From Tolypocladium sp. Sup5 PDA-1 (lineage: Eukaryota; Ascomycota; Sordariomycetes; Hypocreales; Ophiocordycipitaceae), in contig JPHH03000019.1 in assembly GCA_000750105.3 (NCBI GenBank), positions 496,001 to 560,000 on the forward strand: 64,000 bases of DNA. The letters run 5' to 3'. The position numbers and the translations under genes are program-made. The notes below the pieces were generated by a model. That model ran no database searches. It had not been told where the DNA came from and worked only from the letters and a program-made list of their open reading frames with translations. This document shows, piece by piece, positions 45,701 through 58,177 of the stretch. Position 1 is the first letter of the stretch. Every line of letters begins with the position of its first letter.

Positions 45701-48386
45701 TACAAAGCCATCCCTTCTCAAGGGGTCCGGTATTTGGCTCTTCTGCATCGTTCAGTACTGCTCGCACTTGTCTCAAGTTCAATCGCGACTGCGCGAGATA
45801 CAGGCTGCCTTTATGCGACTGCTGAGCGCGAGAGACGAGCTTGTCCAAGAGACTGCGTCCCGCGGTCTGTCTCTAGTCTACGAACGAGGCGACTCCGAGC
45901 TGAAGGCCGCGTTGGTTAAGGACCTCGTATCGGCCTTTACAGGGTCGAGTACACAACTCAAGGTGGATGACGAAACCGAGCTGTTCGAGCCTGGCGCTCT
46001 GCCAACGGGAGAGGGCAAGTCGGTGACGTCGTACAAGGACATTGTCAGCTTGGCCAATGAAGTGGGAGACCAACGGTTGGTTTACAAGTTCATGTCACTG
46101 GCAGCCAATGCTGCCACCTGGTCTACGAGGTCGGCTTTTGGTCGATTTGGGCTCAGCAACATCCTGTCAGAGTCAGAGGTCGACCCGAAACTATATCCGA
46201 AGCTGTACAGATATCGCTTCGACCCCAACGCCAACGTTCAGCGGTCCATGGACGACATCTGGAAGGCCCTTGTCAAGGACTCCAACGGCACCCTTGAGAC
46301 GCATTTCGATGCCATTGTTGAGGATCTGTTGAAAAGTATCTTGGGGAAAGAGTGGCGAATGAGAGAAGCCAGCTGCGCTGCCCTTGCCGACCTCATTCAG
46401 GGAAGACCATTCCCTCAATTTGAAAAGTACTACCGGGACATCTGGACGGCAGCTCTCAAGGTGCTAGACGATGTCAAAGGAAGTGTGAGGGAGGCTGCAC
46501 TGAAGCTATGCATGGGGCTGTCCAATGGCCTTGTCCGGCAGCTTGAAGAAGGCAATCACGCTGCGGCAGCAAAGGCCATGATGACGGAGGCACTTCCGTT
46601 CCTCCTGTCCGACAAGGGCGTGGAGAGCTCGGTCCAAGACGTCCAGGTGTTCGCTGCCATCACAGTGCTGAAGATTGCCAAGCATGGAGGCAAAGCTTTG
46701 CGTCCGTTCATTCCTGAAATGGTGCCCCAACTGCTTGGCCTGCTCAGTACGATCGAACCGCAGCAGATCAACTGGCATTACCAAAGGGCGGGAGAGGATA
46801 GCCGTGACCAAATCGACAAGCTGCGGTCCCAAATGGTGAATCAGTCGCCCATTTCTGAAGCGATTGAGAACAGTCTGCGATTTATCAACGCCGATGTCAT
46901 GGCCGAGCTGGCGCCGCGGCTGGAGGCCACCATCAAGACTGCAATCGGGATGCCTACGAAGATTGGCTGCAGCCGAGTACTGACAACGCTTGCAACACGC
47001 CACGCAGGCGACATTCAATCAGTGTCGGGTCGATTTCTGCAACTGCTCGAGAAGCAAGTGTTGGACAAGAATGACGAAGTCAGCCAAGCATACGCTCGAG
47101 CATCGGCGTACATGATGAGGGCTGCTCCTGACGCGTCCAAGGTACGCTTCTGCGAGCGGTCCATCAACATGTACTTCCAGTCGGAAGACGAGAGCCGTCG
47201 ACAGAAGACTGCGGACGTCGTGGTCGCTCTGGCCAAGGTGTCTCCAGACCACTTTACTGCCCAAGAGACGGAGCTTCTCCCGTTTTCGTATCTCGGGTCT
47301 CACGACTGCGACGAGTATACCGCGAAGGTGTTTGAAGAAGTCTGGACCCAGCATTCCGGGAGCAGCCGTACCGTGGTGCGCTATGTGCCCGAGATCGTTG
47401 CGTTGGTCGAACGCTGCCAAGATACGGCCCAATGGGCACTCCGACATACCGGAGCTTTCACCGTTGCTGCCATGGTAGCGGACGTCGCCAGTGCCAGTGA
47501 TGCCACCGGGGCGATTGCAGAGGTGACCTTGAAGGCCATTTGGCCGGTGCTGGACAAGACCCTGGCGCTGAAAACCTTTCCGGGCAAGGAGAAGCTGCTC
47601 GACTCCTATCCCAAGTTTGTGGAGCAGGGTCATATTTTCTGGAAGGACGACAGCCAGATCGCGGCCCAGATGAAGAAGATTGCTGTCCGCGAAGCAAAGC
47701 GAAACAACGACGAATACCGCGTTCACGCCTTCCGCTGCTTGTGGCGATTTGCCAAGGCCAGAGACGACCTTGACATGCTACATGAGATTGCCGACATTAC
47801 GACGCCTTACCTTGATGAGTTGAAGGATGAGGACAAGATGGAAGTAGACTCCAAGGAAGGCTCCAAGGAGGACATGACTTTCAAAACGGCCAAGAATGCC
47901 TTCGAGGCCATTGCGCGTGGATACGCTCCAGCCAAGTCGAAGGACTTTAGAGCGATTCTTGCGCTCATCGTCAAGAGCCTTGGGCCTTACCTTTCGAGTC
48001 CCAAGTTCGATGCTATCAAGCGAGAGATTTGGTACGACTGCGTCTGCGACTTGATGACGGACGCCACCAAGATGACAGCTCCAGCCGATGCCGTGCCGTC
48101 CTCGTTTGACGGCAGCGCAACCCTAGCTGCCTATCTGGAGAGCCTGGACCTGGGCCGAGCAGACGCAGGAACGGAATCACAGAGGCTGAAGCGGGTGAAG
48201 GCTGCTTCGGCGGCACTAAAGGCCAAGATTGGCGGCGTCTTTGGCAAGTCAGAGCTTGCAAACAGCCTGGATGAGACGTTGGGGTTGGCGATGAGGGATG
48301 AGAGGGCTTTGGACGTGCAGAAGGCGTGGAAGGGGGTGGTGGGCGAGTTGCAGGAGGCGCGTCGGCAAGACAGCTCTGCGCAGTAG
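42754..48386 (+). CDS. ECM29: Proteasome adaptor/scaffold Ecm29
   Basis: Three exons (42754-42921, 42979-43025, 43082-48386) encode 1839 residues, close to the usual Ecm29 length of about 1,850. The small second exon (VIQILARLKTFIQ) joins in frame to IVLPVKALLQQYK, a conserved N-terminal Ecm29 segment. The rest is an alpha-helical solenoid of HEAT-like repeats, with the regularly spaced amphipathic helices expected of the family. Ecm29 binds both the 19S regulator and 20S core, holds the 26S proteasome together, and serves as a quality-control brake on misassembled particles, in nucleus and cytoplasm. The start at 42754 is preceded by a CT-rich leader. The next gene downstream also belongs to the ubiquitin system. 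No defect is seen. Confidence 0.95.
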
Positions 48387-48389
48387 ATG

Positions 48390-49338
48390 CATAGACTTGA
48401 TTGTTATTTGCCCGAATGTTGTCCTTGTTAACGTTGTGTCTTCAATTACGCCAGTGATCGTATCAAACGACTTTACATGTTGCGGGTGAACCTAGACTCT
48501 TCATACTAAGCACACAGGTCCGGTTAAACGAGGCGACCCTCCATGTAGAAATTATCAAGAAAACTATTCTAATAAGTAATGGAACTAAATATTTAAAACC
48601 ATTAGAAACAATCTCTACACGCCTGGCTTACACTGGGGTTATTTTTATTGCTCTGCGTCGTGCGTGACGACATCAGAGGTGTAGGGTAGCCCCTGTCGCC
48701 GGAAGCGGCACTTGCAATGATCCGGCGGGATGTCACCACCTCTGTGGGCAGGGGGCTGGGCAGGGCGGGACCTGCACGCACTTGCCCCCGCTACAGCCAC
48801 GGGAGGTTTCGTTGCGTCATGGTGTTTGGGTGCCTGCGGCTCCAGCGATGACCACCTGGAAGGCACCTGCACTGCACCGACGACAGTACTCCACTGGCAT
48901 AAACCCACCACATCCCAAACCCTCATCCAGCTCCTTACTCAACACAACGACGCGGCTGCCCACGCAGATTCTGACTCCATCGCGACGCCACCACGGCCAT
49001 ATTTGAGCGCGCGAGTCCTTGGTCGATCTGCAGACACTGCAGCATCCCGGCGCGTACGAAGTACGCTGCGAGAGATCTGACACCCATCTGCACCGACAAG
49101 CCTGTTCCTTTCAGCGGAGTGCCAACCTTGAGAGAACAGACACGTCACGGTTCAAAGGCAACGTTCTTTATCGACGCTGTCTGGGCTTTACGAGCGATTC
49201 CACCCGTATCCCATCCGACGAGTACGATACCAGTGCCTAAACGGACCGTCGTCCACACGTGCTCTTACGACCGACCTCGAACAGCCGAAGAAATCCATAC
49301 ACGGTGGTCCTGGCCCGGTGGCAACTGCGGTGGCGGCC
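48390..49338. other. Intergenic region between ECM29 and the UBX gene
   Basis: Contains the 3' flank of ECM29 (AT-rich near 48540-48620) and the promoter of the UBX gene. No gene or RNA is recognised. Confidence 0.5.
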
Positions 49339-51037
49339 ATGGATGAAGACATCTCTACTTTCGTCTCCATTACCGGAGTGAGTGCCGATGTGGCGCGCGG
49401 CTTCCTGCAACTGACAGGCGGCGACTTTGAGCGAGCAGTCGGCCTCTATTTCGAGAACCCAGAGCTCATCTCTGGTGTCGGCGCCGGCATCTCTGGTGGC
49501 GATGGCGCCCCAGGCAATCCCGCACAGTCTGAACCTCGCCGGTCCAACGTTGGCCGGCCAGACGCAAGCGGCGTGATTACTATCAGCGATGATGAGGACG
49601 ATGATGCGATGCGCATAGATGACGATGAAGACGACCTTGACGACGACCACGATGGCAGGGCTGCTGCTGCGCAAGCGGCCGCCATTGCACAAGAAGAAGA
49701 GGACGCCGCAATGGCGAAGCGTCTACAGGAGGAATTATACCAAGGCGGCCAGGGCTCGGGTCCAGCGGGTGGCGACGACGATGTGCGAGCTCCCATTGCG
49801 AGAACAACAGAAACGCTGGTTGCGCCTGATCCGGCCTGGGGCGGCGGCGATGATGAGATGGGGTCTGCTATCCTGGAGCAGCTGAGAAGACGACGAGCAC
49901 CACCCCGTAAGTTGCAATATTTCACGATTCTACACTGACACGGTCATCCTGGCTAACGTTGGAAACGCAGCGCCATCTGGAGGACCATTTGGTCAACGAA
50001 TCTGGGGAGATGGCTCCGCGCCGCGGCCAACTGTGAGCGATGACGATGGACCTCACGCACGGAGACTTGAAGACTTGTTCCGTCCGCCCTATGACCTGAT
50101 GGCTCGTGTGTCTTGGGACGAAGCTCGGGCGCTGGGAAAGGAAGACAAGAAGTGGATATTGGTCAACCTGCAGGACATGAACGACTTCAACTGCCAGGCG
50201 CTCAACCGAGACGTCTGGAAGGACCAGGCCGTGCGCGACCTGGTCTCGGAGAACTTCATCTTCCTGCAGTATGACAAGGACTACCCGGATGCCCAAGAGT
50301 ACGTCACGTTTTACTTCCCCCACGGGAGCCACGAGAACCCCGACAACTACCCCCACGTGTCCATTGTCGATCCTCGGACAGGCGAGCAGGTCAAGGTCTG
50401 GAGCGGCAGACCTTTCCCCAACGCCATCGATTTCCACGCCGAGCTTGCAGAGTTTTTGGACCGCTACAGCCTGGCTGCCAACAGCAAGAACCCGGTGGCC
50501 AAGGCGACGGTGCGGAAGCCGCAGGTGGTGGACGTGGACCGCATGACGGAGGAGGAGATGCTGGAGATGGCGCTGAAGAACAGCCTGGCAGCAGGAGGCG
50601 GCAGCGGAGGCGGCGAAAGCAGCCGTTCGGGATCGACGCCGAACATCCACGATCCGGATGCACTGACCAAGTCGGCAGCGTCGCCGGGCGACGCGGAGAA
50701 AAAGGGCAAGGAGCCGGAGCAGGCGCCAGCGGAGAACCCGTTCTCGCAAATCTCGAGCGCCAACCCACACTCGGAGCCAGCGAATGACCCGGCAACGACG
50801 ACGCGGATCCAGTTCCGGCACCCGGACGGACGCGTCATTCGGCGGTTCAACCTGCAAGACCCTGTGCGCAGGATCTACGAGTGGCTCAAAGCGGAGCCCC
50901 TGAGCGGAAAGGAGGGCATCGTGTTTGAGCTGAAGAAGATGCCCCAGGGCCAAGACTTGATTGGCAACCTGGACAGCACGATTGAGGAGAACGGCCTGAA
51001 GCAGGGGACGGTGATGATTGAGTTTATTGAGGAATGA
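49339..51037 (+). CDS. UBA-UAS-UBX domain Cdc48 cofactor (UBXN7/Ubx5 type)
   Basis: Two exons (49339-49906, 49971-51037) encode 544 residues. The N-terminal UBA-like domain (about 1-45, TGVSADVARGFLQLTGGDFE) binds ubiquitin. An acidic linker follows VITISDDEDDD (about 79-89), which has the form of a SUMO-interacting motif. A UIM-like helix (DEEDAAMAKRLQEEL equivalent, about 117-135) is next. A UAS thioredoxin-like domain (about 221-350, LFRPPYDLMARVSWDEARAL) and a C-terminal UBX domain (about 463-544) complete the UBXN7/Ubx5 order. Such proteins link Cdc48/p97 to ubiquitylated substrates and cullin ligases in chromatin and protein turnover. The ATG at 49339 is chosen because it starts MDEDIS directly before the UBA. 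The gene lies about 0.95 kb after ECM29 on the same strand. Confidence 0.93.
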
Positions 51038-51049
51038 TGACGGACTGAC

Positions 51050-52154
51050 GGAGAGGTTGCAGTGGGCATCTTCACGACTTGATTTCGGAGGCAGTCTGGG
51101 CGACAGCAGGGCGGCCCGATGATGAATGGCGATCCCAAGAGGATGCTGCGCAGATAGACTTGTATTTCCCGGAGGGTCGGTGGCCATTTGTCTTTTTAAT
51201 GAGAATAGACACGGGGAAAGACAGGAGTGGCATGAATCTGGAATCCTGGGAGGATTTCGCTGCGAGACTGGTCAACAGAGACATCTCGGCCATGTTGCTT
51301 CGCCATCTCTTCTGTGACGGATGTCCGCGAGTAGCCCGGAGCGTATGAGTACGTACGAGCACTGTATCCTGCATGAAATATAAGATGCACGTACACCCAA
51401 AGTCCGATCGAATCAGGGCAAACGCCTCGACGGCCTCGAGGCTGAGATGACGTGCCAGCCAATGGTGGCGGCCCCTGGGATGCTCCCCAATCCGCCCTGT
51501 GTTTTGAATCTAGTACCCTAGGTAGGGCCCGGGGACAGCGAGCTGCTGCCCCTCATCTCACCACAGCGGGAGGGATTGGCCCATGACGCTCCTCCAAGGC
51601 GGGCTAGCGGTGGCTGCCAGGGGTTCCTTCAGCCTCCACTGAGGCGTGGCGGTTGGTTGCTGGTCCACCCACCACCACCTCCATCAACCCCACGGCCCGT
51701 TCAACAAGGCCGCCCGCCTCTGCATTGTTTTGTTCACCGTCGTCACCTGCAGATGGCATTGCGATGCGCTTCGTGAGCGTGAGAGCCGTTATGAGCTCTG
51801 GTTGTTTCTGCTGAGAACCTGCGTCTTCGCTTCTTGTCGCATCCCTCCCCTCCTGCTCTGGACGCATACCGAGGCTCGACCGTCGCCTACCTTACCTGGC
51901 GGGGCCCTGAATCATCCATCCCGCTCCCTCGCAGCTGGCAGCTTGGGAGCTTAAGCTGCAGAGGACAGGTCTCTGCTTGCTTTCATCTGACAAACGGCGA
52001 CGGCGGAAACGAGAAGACGCTTTTCTGACACTGGAATAAACGGCGAGGATACATGATCCGGGACGAATTGACACCTTTAGCGACGGAATAGCCACGAGAT
52101 ATACCGAGCACGACGACGACGGCTGCGTTTCACATAGCGTAACGTTGGACCACC
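51050..52154. other. Intergenic region upstream of the kinase gene
   Basis: No gene is recognised. Short frames on both strands overlap each other, and the last 150 bp are probably the kinase leader. Confidence 0.5.
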
Positions 52155-54321
52155 ATGGCAGACAGGAACCGTGACGCCGAGGAGGGCAACGAGGCCCTGG
52201 ACCCGGAGCTCCTGTACTCCAAGGAATACTGCATTGGTGAGCGCTGCGGCCTCGCGGCCATGGAGAGCGTTCATGGGACTAACGCGGTCTGTGACAGGTG
52301 GTGGCAGCTTTGGCAAGGTCTTCAAGGGGTACGCTCATACCCTCTGCACGCCAAACCTTTCCCTATCTGTTCCATACAGCTAACAGTCGACGTCTCATAG
52401 CGTCGACAAACGAACCGGCCATGCCGTCGCCATCAAGGTCATCGACATCGAAAACGCCGAAGACGAGGTCGAGGACATCATCCAGGAAATTGCCATCCTG
52501 TCCGAGCTGCAGTCGCCCTACGTGACCAAGTACTACGGCTCCTACGCCAAGGGCGCCGAGCTCTGGATCGTCATGGAGTTTTGCGCCGGCGGCAGCTGTG
52601 CCGACCTCATGAAGCCGGGGCTGATTGGCGAGGACTACATTGCCATTATCGCGCGGGAGCTGCTGCTGGGGCTGGACTACCTGCACTCGGACAAGAAGCT
52701 GCATCGGGATATCAAGGCTGCCAACGTGCTCCTCAGCTCTGGCGGCCAGGTCAAGCTCGCCGACTTTGGTGTCTCGGGCCAGCTTTCGGCGACCATGACC
52801 AAGAAGAACACCTTTGTTGGAACCCCCTTCTGGATGGCTCCAGAAGTCATTAAGCAGTCTGGATACGACCACAAGGCCGACATCTGGTCGCTCGGCATCA
52901 CTGCCCTCGAACTCGCCAACGGCGAGCCTCCCTACGCCGACATCCACCCCATGAAGGTCCTCTTCCTCATCCCCAAGAACCCTGCGCCGCGGTTAGAGGG
53001 CAACTTCACCAAGGCCTTCAAGGATTTCGTCGAGCTGTGTCTGCAGCGTGACCCCAAGGACCGGCCGACGGCGAGAGACTTGCTTCGACACCCTTTTATC
53101 AGAAAGGCGAAGAAGACGACGTACCTCACCGAGCTGATTGAACGCCACAGCCGCTGGGCGCTGACGCACAAGAGAGAAGACGACGATAACTGGGATACGG
53201 CCGATGGCGGTGCACCCACGGAGCGGGAAAAGGTGGACGAGGACATGTGGGACTTTGGCACCGTGAGGTTGGTGGGCGATAGAGGCGGCATGGTCAACCG
53301 ACCGGGACTCAACGCCATGGACGAGAGTGCCACCAACGCCAGATCCTCACGCCAGATGGAAGGACCCGAAGACTATGGCGAGAAGCGCCGAGATGCGAGC
53401 CCGACCAAGACGCGGGACTTTGCCCTGCAGCCTAGCGATACGCTCAAGGCGGCCAACCAGGGTACCTCGAGACAGACCAGCCCTCAGCGCAGACCAGTCT
53501 CGACGCAGATTCATCCAGGCCCGAGCTCGCCGACCAAAGTGCCGCTGCCCCCGAGTCCAATGAAGACGTGGACCCGAGAAGGGCTTGAGACGCCAACAAA
53601 GAGTCTCGCGCACAAGCCGCCGCCGCAAAGCCCGTCTTCGCAGTCGCCGGATTATGACCGGGCCCTGCAAGCTCAGCTTCAGCGTGATATGGGCATGCTG
53701 AACTTGAACTTGGACCTGAGCCCGTCTGTGGTGTCTGGGGTTGCACAGGCTTCGACGGCCGAGAAGCCGGTACCACCACCACACGATACTGCGTCACGCT
53801 CGCCAAACTCGAAGGGCCTTGCCATGGCGATTCCAGAGATCCCGCCGTACAAGGGCCAGGCACAACGAGTCGTGTCGCAGCAGCAAGCTACGGCTCAGCG
53901 CGCGCCGAGCGTCAACTTTGTGCCGCAGAAACCGCAATCCCCGGCACCGTCGGAAGGCTCCATTGCGCCCTCATCCTTTCCGTCTCCGGCGCCTTCGAAT
54001 CCCAATGGGGAGCTGGACGCGCTCAACGACGTCATATTCCCAGCCCTGGAGGAAGCGCTGAAGAGGCGGCAGATCCGGCTGCAGCAGGCGTTGAAGCCGG
54101 CGCAGAGCGCGGCGGCGGCGACGGTGAAGCAGCAGCGGGCCGAGGCGGCGCACGAGAAGCTGCGCAAGCTGGTGTACAAACTGGCGCACGTGTGCAAGGA
54201 GATTGATCAATACGACAAGGCCGAGCCGGTGGGCATGGGGAGGGACGTGGGCAGCTTCCTGGAGGGGCTGCTGGAGGAGATATTGGTGCGGGTCGAGCCG
54301 CTGGACGAGGAGGAGGCGTGA
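52155..54321 (+). CDS. Germinal-centre-type (Ste20/MST-like) serine/threonine kinase
   Basis: Three exons (52155-52236, 52298-52328, 52401-54321) encode 677 residues. The middle exon is only 31 nt and carries the glycine loop (GGGSFGKVFK, about 28-37). The VAIK lysine is residue 50, HRDIKAANV starts at about 139, DFG at 159, and GTPFWMAPE, the GCK-type activation segment, at about 178-186. After the kinase domain comes a Ser/Pro/Gln-rich region with many SP and TP sites, then a C-terminal helical stretch (about 580-660). This order fits the fungal GCK-III group (relatives of yeast Kic1/Sps1, fission yeast Nak1/Ppk11/Sid1 and Neurospora MST-1/POD-6), which works in polarity and septation networks. 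Which paralog this is cannot be settled without a tree. Confidence 0.92.
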
Positions 54322-54341
54322 GGAGGCGTGAGGAGGCGTGG
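54310..54341. repeat. Three-copy 10-bp tandem repeat across the kinase stop codon
   Basis: GGAGGCGTGA occurs in tandem at the end of the coding sequence, the first copy containing the TGA stop (54319-54321) and the third copy ending GTGG. Because each copy carries TGA in register with its own start, changes in copy number would leave the stop in place. Confidence 0.8.
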
Positions 54342-54344
54342 GGG

Positions 54345-55050
54345 AGGCGACGACGACGTGATGTTATGTTTATGTGATACATGTATGTACGTATGAAGGC
54401 TACGTCGTGACGGGACCCTGACGAGCCTCGATGGAGGCACGGGCTGGACTACAGAAAACGAACACGGGTGGTGGGATTCAGGGATCGGGTCGGATAGGTG
54501 TTGGAGTAGACAATGCACATGGCAGCCGTATTTACGGCCTCTGCTATTCTATGAATCCGCTTCCGTGCCGGCTTGGTGAATTATATCGTATTCGTAGTCC
54601 TTGTTTACTTCTGTGAGGCTTTACTCGTAAAGACGGATGGGATGGTTATAACCTTATCAGGCCCATCAATGACATCCACTGCCCCGGGCGTTAGGCCCAA
54701 ACGGGGCAAGCGTGGGCAGCGCGGCGGTTTGCTCGGAGCAGACGTCGCATTCCGCTCTTTTTCCGAACTACTGACGGTGCGGCCGAGAGGAAAGCGCAGC
54801 CCAGCGCAGGAAAAAAAATTCGAGGCAGGCACGGAAGCAGCGCCGGCAATGGCCGAGCGGCTCAATTGAGGAAACGTTGCTGCGGTATTTGGTGCAGATC
54901 CATCCAGCCGTGCGTCTGAGCCTCACCTCACCCTCACCTCTGCTTTCCCTCTTTTTCCTCCTTCCTCGACGACGACTCTGCTGTGCAAAGGACACGCATT
55001 GAGCTCTACATCTCCTCTCTCCTCTCCTCTCTGCTCTCCCGGCCTTGACC
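54345..55050. other. Intergenic region before IDH1
   Basis: 3' flank of the kinase gene and promoter of IDH1. CT-rich runs (54920-55040) precede the IDH1 ATG, as expected for a highly expressed fungal gene. Confidence 0.5.
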
Positions 55051-56495
55051 ATGTTGTCGCGAGGATCTCTTAGGACGGCGCAGGTACGTTGCTGTTGTTG
55101 ATGGTGTCCGTGCTGCTTGCTTTGTTGGTTGGCTGGGGAGGCATGGGGACTGTGGCTTGCGATTGAGGGGGGTGGTGACGCACGCTGGGGGCGATGGGAA
55201 TGAGGAAGAGGAGGATCGAGGGCGTTGCGAGGGGAGAGCACGAGTGTGCGCATCGCGAGACGGCCACCGCGCTGCTGCGGCATCTACAGGCACACGATAC
55301 CGTCATGCACCGTAACTGACGCGCTCCACAGCTCCTGCGCGGCGCTGCCGGCCAGCCCCAGCAGCAGCTCGTCCGCTCGTTCGCGACCGTCCAGTCCGAC
55401 ATCTTCAAGCCCGCCAAGTTCGGCGGCAAGTACACCGTCACCCTGATCCCCGGCGACGGCATCGGCGCCGAGGTGGCCGAGTCGGTCAAGACGGTCTTCA
55501 AGGCCGACAACGTGCCCGTCGAGTGGGAGCAGATCGCCGTGTCGGGCGTCATCGAGGGCGGCAGCCGCACCGAGGAGGCGTTCCGCGAGAGCGTCGCCTC
55601 GCTCAAGCGCAACAAGCTCGGCCTCAAGGGCATCCTGCACACGCCCGTCAGCCGCTCCGGCCACCAGAGCTTCAACGTGGCCATGCGCCAGGAGCTCGAC
55701 ATCTACGCCAGCATCTCCCTCATCAAGAACATCCCCGGCTACGAGACGCGCCACAAGGACGTCGACCTGTGCATCATCCGCGAGAACACCGAGGGCGAGT
55801 ACTCGGGCCTCGAGCACCAGAGCGTGCCCGGCGTCGTCGAGTCGCTCAAGATCATCACCCGCGCCAAGTCGGAGCGCATCGCCCGCTTCGCCTTTGCCTT
55901 TGCCCTCGCCAACGGCCGCTCCAAGGTCACCTGTATCCACAAGGCCAACATCATGAAGCTGGCCGACGGCCTGTTCCGCAGCACCTTCCACAACGTCGCC
56001 AAGGAGTACCCGACGCTCGAGGTCAACGACATGATTGTCGACAACGCCTCCATGCAGGCCGTCTCGCGCCCGCAGCAGTTTGACGTCATGGTCATGCCCA
56101 ACCTGTACGGCGGCATCCTGTCCAACATTGGCGCCGCGCTCGTCGGCGGGCCGGGCATCGTGCCGGGCTGCAACATGGGCCGCGACGTGGCCGTCTTCGA
56201 GCCCGGCTGCCGACACGTCGGCCTGGACATCAAGGGCAAGGACCAGGCCAACCCGACGGCCCTGCTCCTGTCTGGAAGCATGCTGCTGCGCCACCTGGGC
56301 CTGGACGAGCACGCCAACCGCATCTCCAAGGCCGTCTACGCCGTCATTGCCGAGGGGTAGGATTCCCCCGTCCGCATCATGTCTGAAAGTTGAAACTAAC
56401 ACCCTCCTAGCAAGGTCCGCACGCGCGACATGGGCGGCGAGTCGACGACGCACGAGTTCACCAGGGCCATCCTCGACAAGATGGAGACGATCTAA
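55051..56495 (+). CDS. IDH1: Mitochondrial NAD-dependent isocitrate dehydrogenase subunit 1
   Basis: Three exons (55051-55083, 55332-56356, 56411-56495) encode 380 residues, the usual subunit length. Exon 1 holds only the first 11 residues (MLSRGSLRTAQ), the start of a mitochondrial presequence that continues LLRGAAGQ, and is followed by a 248-nt intron, longer than others here. Family marks are VTLIPGDGIGAEV near the N-terminus, LCIIRENTEGEYSGLEH, SERIARFAFAFA, NLYGGILSN and the C-terminal TRDMGGESTTHEF. The enzyme is the allosteric NAD-IDH of the TCA cycle, oxidising isocitrate to 2-oxoglutarate as a heteromer with Idh2. Subunit 1 is largely regulatory. Codon use is strongly GC-ending, consistent with high expression. 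Confidence 0.95.
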
Positions 56496-56499
56496 ACAC

Positions 56500-57289
56500 A
56501 CACACCTCGAACACGACACCTACCGACGACGAGACGTGTGGGCTGGGAACGGAACCCCGACGGAGGTGCGCGCCAGACTTGTGATACCTCGATATAGAAC
56601 CGGCGATGGAGGAGCTGGCAGCAGGGCGGCGGCGCCAGATGCTTTAGGAAAGACGACACGAACGACCAGGGGAGGACGAAGGGGGACGGAGTGTATGTAT
56701 AGCATGGCATTGCAGGGAGAGCACAGTCTTGAATGATAGATATTCCTTGTTTCTACGTGCTTGCGTCTACGATGAGTGGGTGTGACGGGAGATGCTCCGC
56801 ACCAAGTCTGGTTCCTGGGGTTCCTGGGGTTCCTGGGATCAGGGCCGAGCATCCAGATTTGGAATCATCATTTACGGTGATTGGTATTCCAAATAGAATG
56901 AGGGACTAGATCCGCCCGCTGTCAGCAGGTGCTCGGCAGCGGCGCATCCGGGCCTGTTGAAGCCCCCCACAGCGGAGGAATTGATTATGTCGAGCCGAGC
57001 GCCGGCATCACCTGTGGTAACAACGGCCCTTTAGCTCCCCCATTTGGCCAGGGGAGAGCCGTAGAAGCTGCCGTAGTGCGTCAGCCCACATCCAGGATCC
57101 TCTTCACGACTAATCACGAGAACCCCGCAGCCATTGCGTCCACCCCCGCAGCAAAGGCGCAGACAACAGTATAAAACGAGCTTCCATGCGACTTTCCTTT
57201 CCCACGAGGACCTTGATGTCTAGATCTCTTTGACGCCCGCGAATCAGAAGCCCCTGTTCCTGAATTACACTTGCCGAGTTTAGCAAACC
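56500..57289. other. Intergenic region between IDH1 and the GFA-domain gene
   Basis: IDH1 3' flank with a short GGTTCCTGG tandem repeat near 56810-56838, then promoter DNA. No gene is recognised. Confidence 0.5.
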
Positions 57290-57917
57290 ATGTCGACAAA
57301 GGGCAGCTGTGCGTGTGGGGAGGTTGCGTACGAGTTCTCCGGTAAGCCTCCCGCTGCCACTGGATCATGGGGGGATGGCGTGCTGACGGTGGTGGGATGA
57401 TTCAGGGGAGCCGGCTGCTACGGCGTTGTGCCATTGCGTGGATTGTCAAAAGGTGAGTGGGGGATCTGGTCTGATATCCTCTGGGTGTGGACGGGACGGA
57501 TGGCTAATGGTTGTAGTGGACGGGCGGTGCGTTTACGTCCAACGCCCTTGTGCCGCGGACATCGTTCAAGGTCACCAAGGGTACGCCTCTCCCACCCATC
57601 TCCCCCTCGAGCCTATAAGTTGAAGGACACGGCTAACGGTGCATGTACATGTAGGCACGCCCAAGGCGTGGGACGCGGTCGGCGCCTCGGGCAAGGTCAA
57701 CAAGCACTTCTTCTGCGCGACCTGCGGCAGCAGCCTGTACACGGAGCTCGAGGTGTTGCCGACCATGACGGGCGTCAAGGCCGGCGGCCTGGACGGCGGG
57801 GCGGCGAGCCTGGGCGGCAAGATTGGCGTCGAGTTTTACACAAAGGACCGGGTTGGGTACCTGCAGGGCTGCGAGGGGGCCAAGCAGGAGAAGGAGTTTG
57901 GGGAGTTTGGGGCGTAG
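57290..57917 (+). CDS. GFA/CENP-V-type zinc-binding protein (Mss4-like fold)
   Basis: Four exons (57290-57341, 57406-57452, 57517-57580, 57655-57917) encode 141 residues, and all joins are in frame. Zinc ligands of the GFA (glutathione-dependent formaldehyde-activating-like) domain are in place: C7 and C9 in GSCACG, C26, C28 and C31 in LCHCVDCQK, and C75 and C78 in FFCATCGS. The length fits single-domain fungal members. Proteins of this fold were named for a proposed glutathione-formaldehyde role, but most have no established substrate and this one should not be assumed to use formaldehyde. The gene is unusually intron-dense for its size. Confidence 0.9.
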
Positions 57918-58177
57918 GCGGCTTTATAAGAATGGGCTGGCAGGGGGGATGAGGTGATGAGAGCCTCTGATGCTGCACTCCGTAACTCGAGTAATGGGGG
58001 TAAGGACCAGTGGTCCGTATAACGGCTTGCATCCACGTATGGTGACTTGCATTGTTGTATATCCCTCCCTGGTTAGGCGAGAGTGGGAGTCGACACTCTA
58101 TATAGGCCCAGACCGTGATAGCGCGTTCCTACATGCCCAAAATTAGAACTGCCGTAGCCACCAATCTCTTTGCTACG

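Noticed and set aside
49922..51187. A 421-codon minus-strand frame opposite the UBX gene
   Set aside because: Antisense shadow of the coding exon. No recognisable motif.
55284..56519. A 411-codon minus-strand frame opposite IDH1
   Set aside because: Antisense shadow of a highly expressed GC-ending gene. Its Val/Ala/Asp/Gly/Leu-rich composition is typical of such mirrors.
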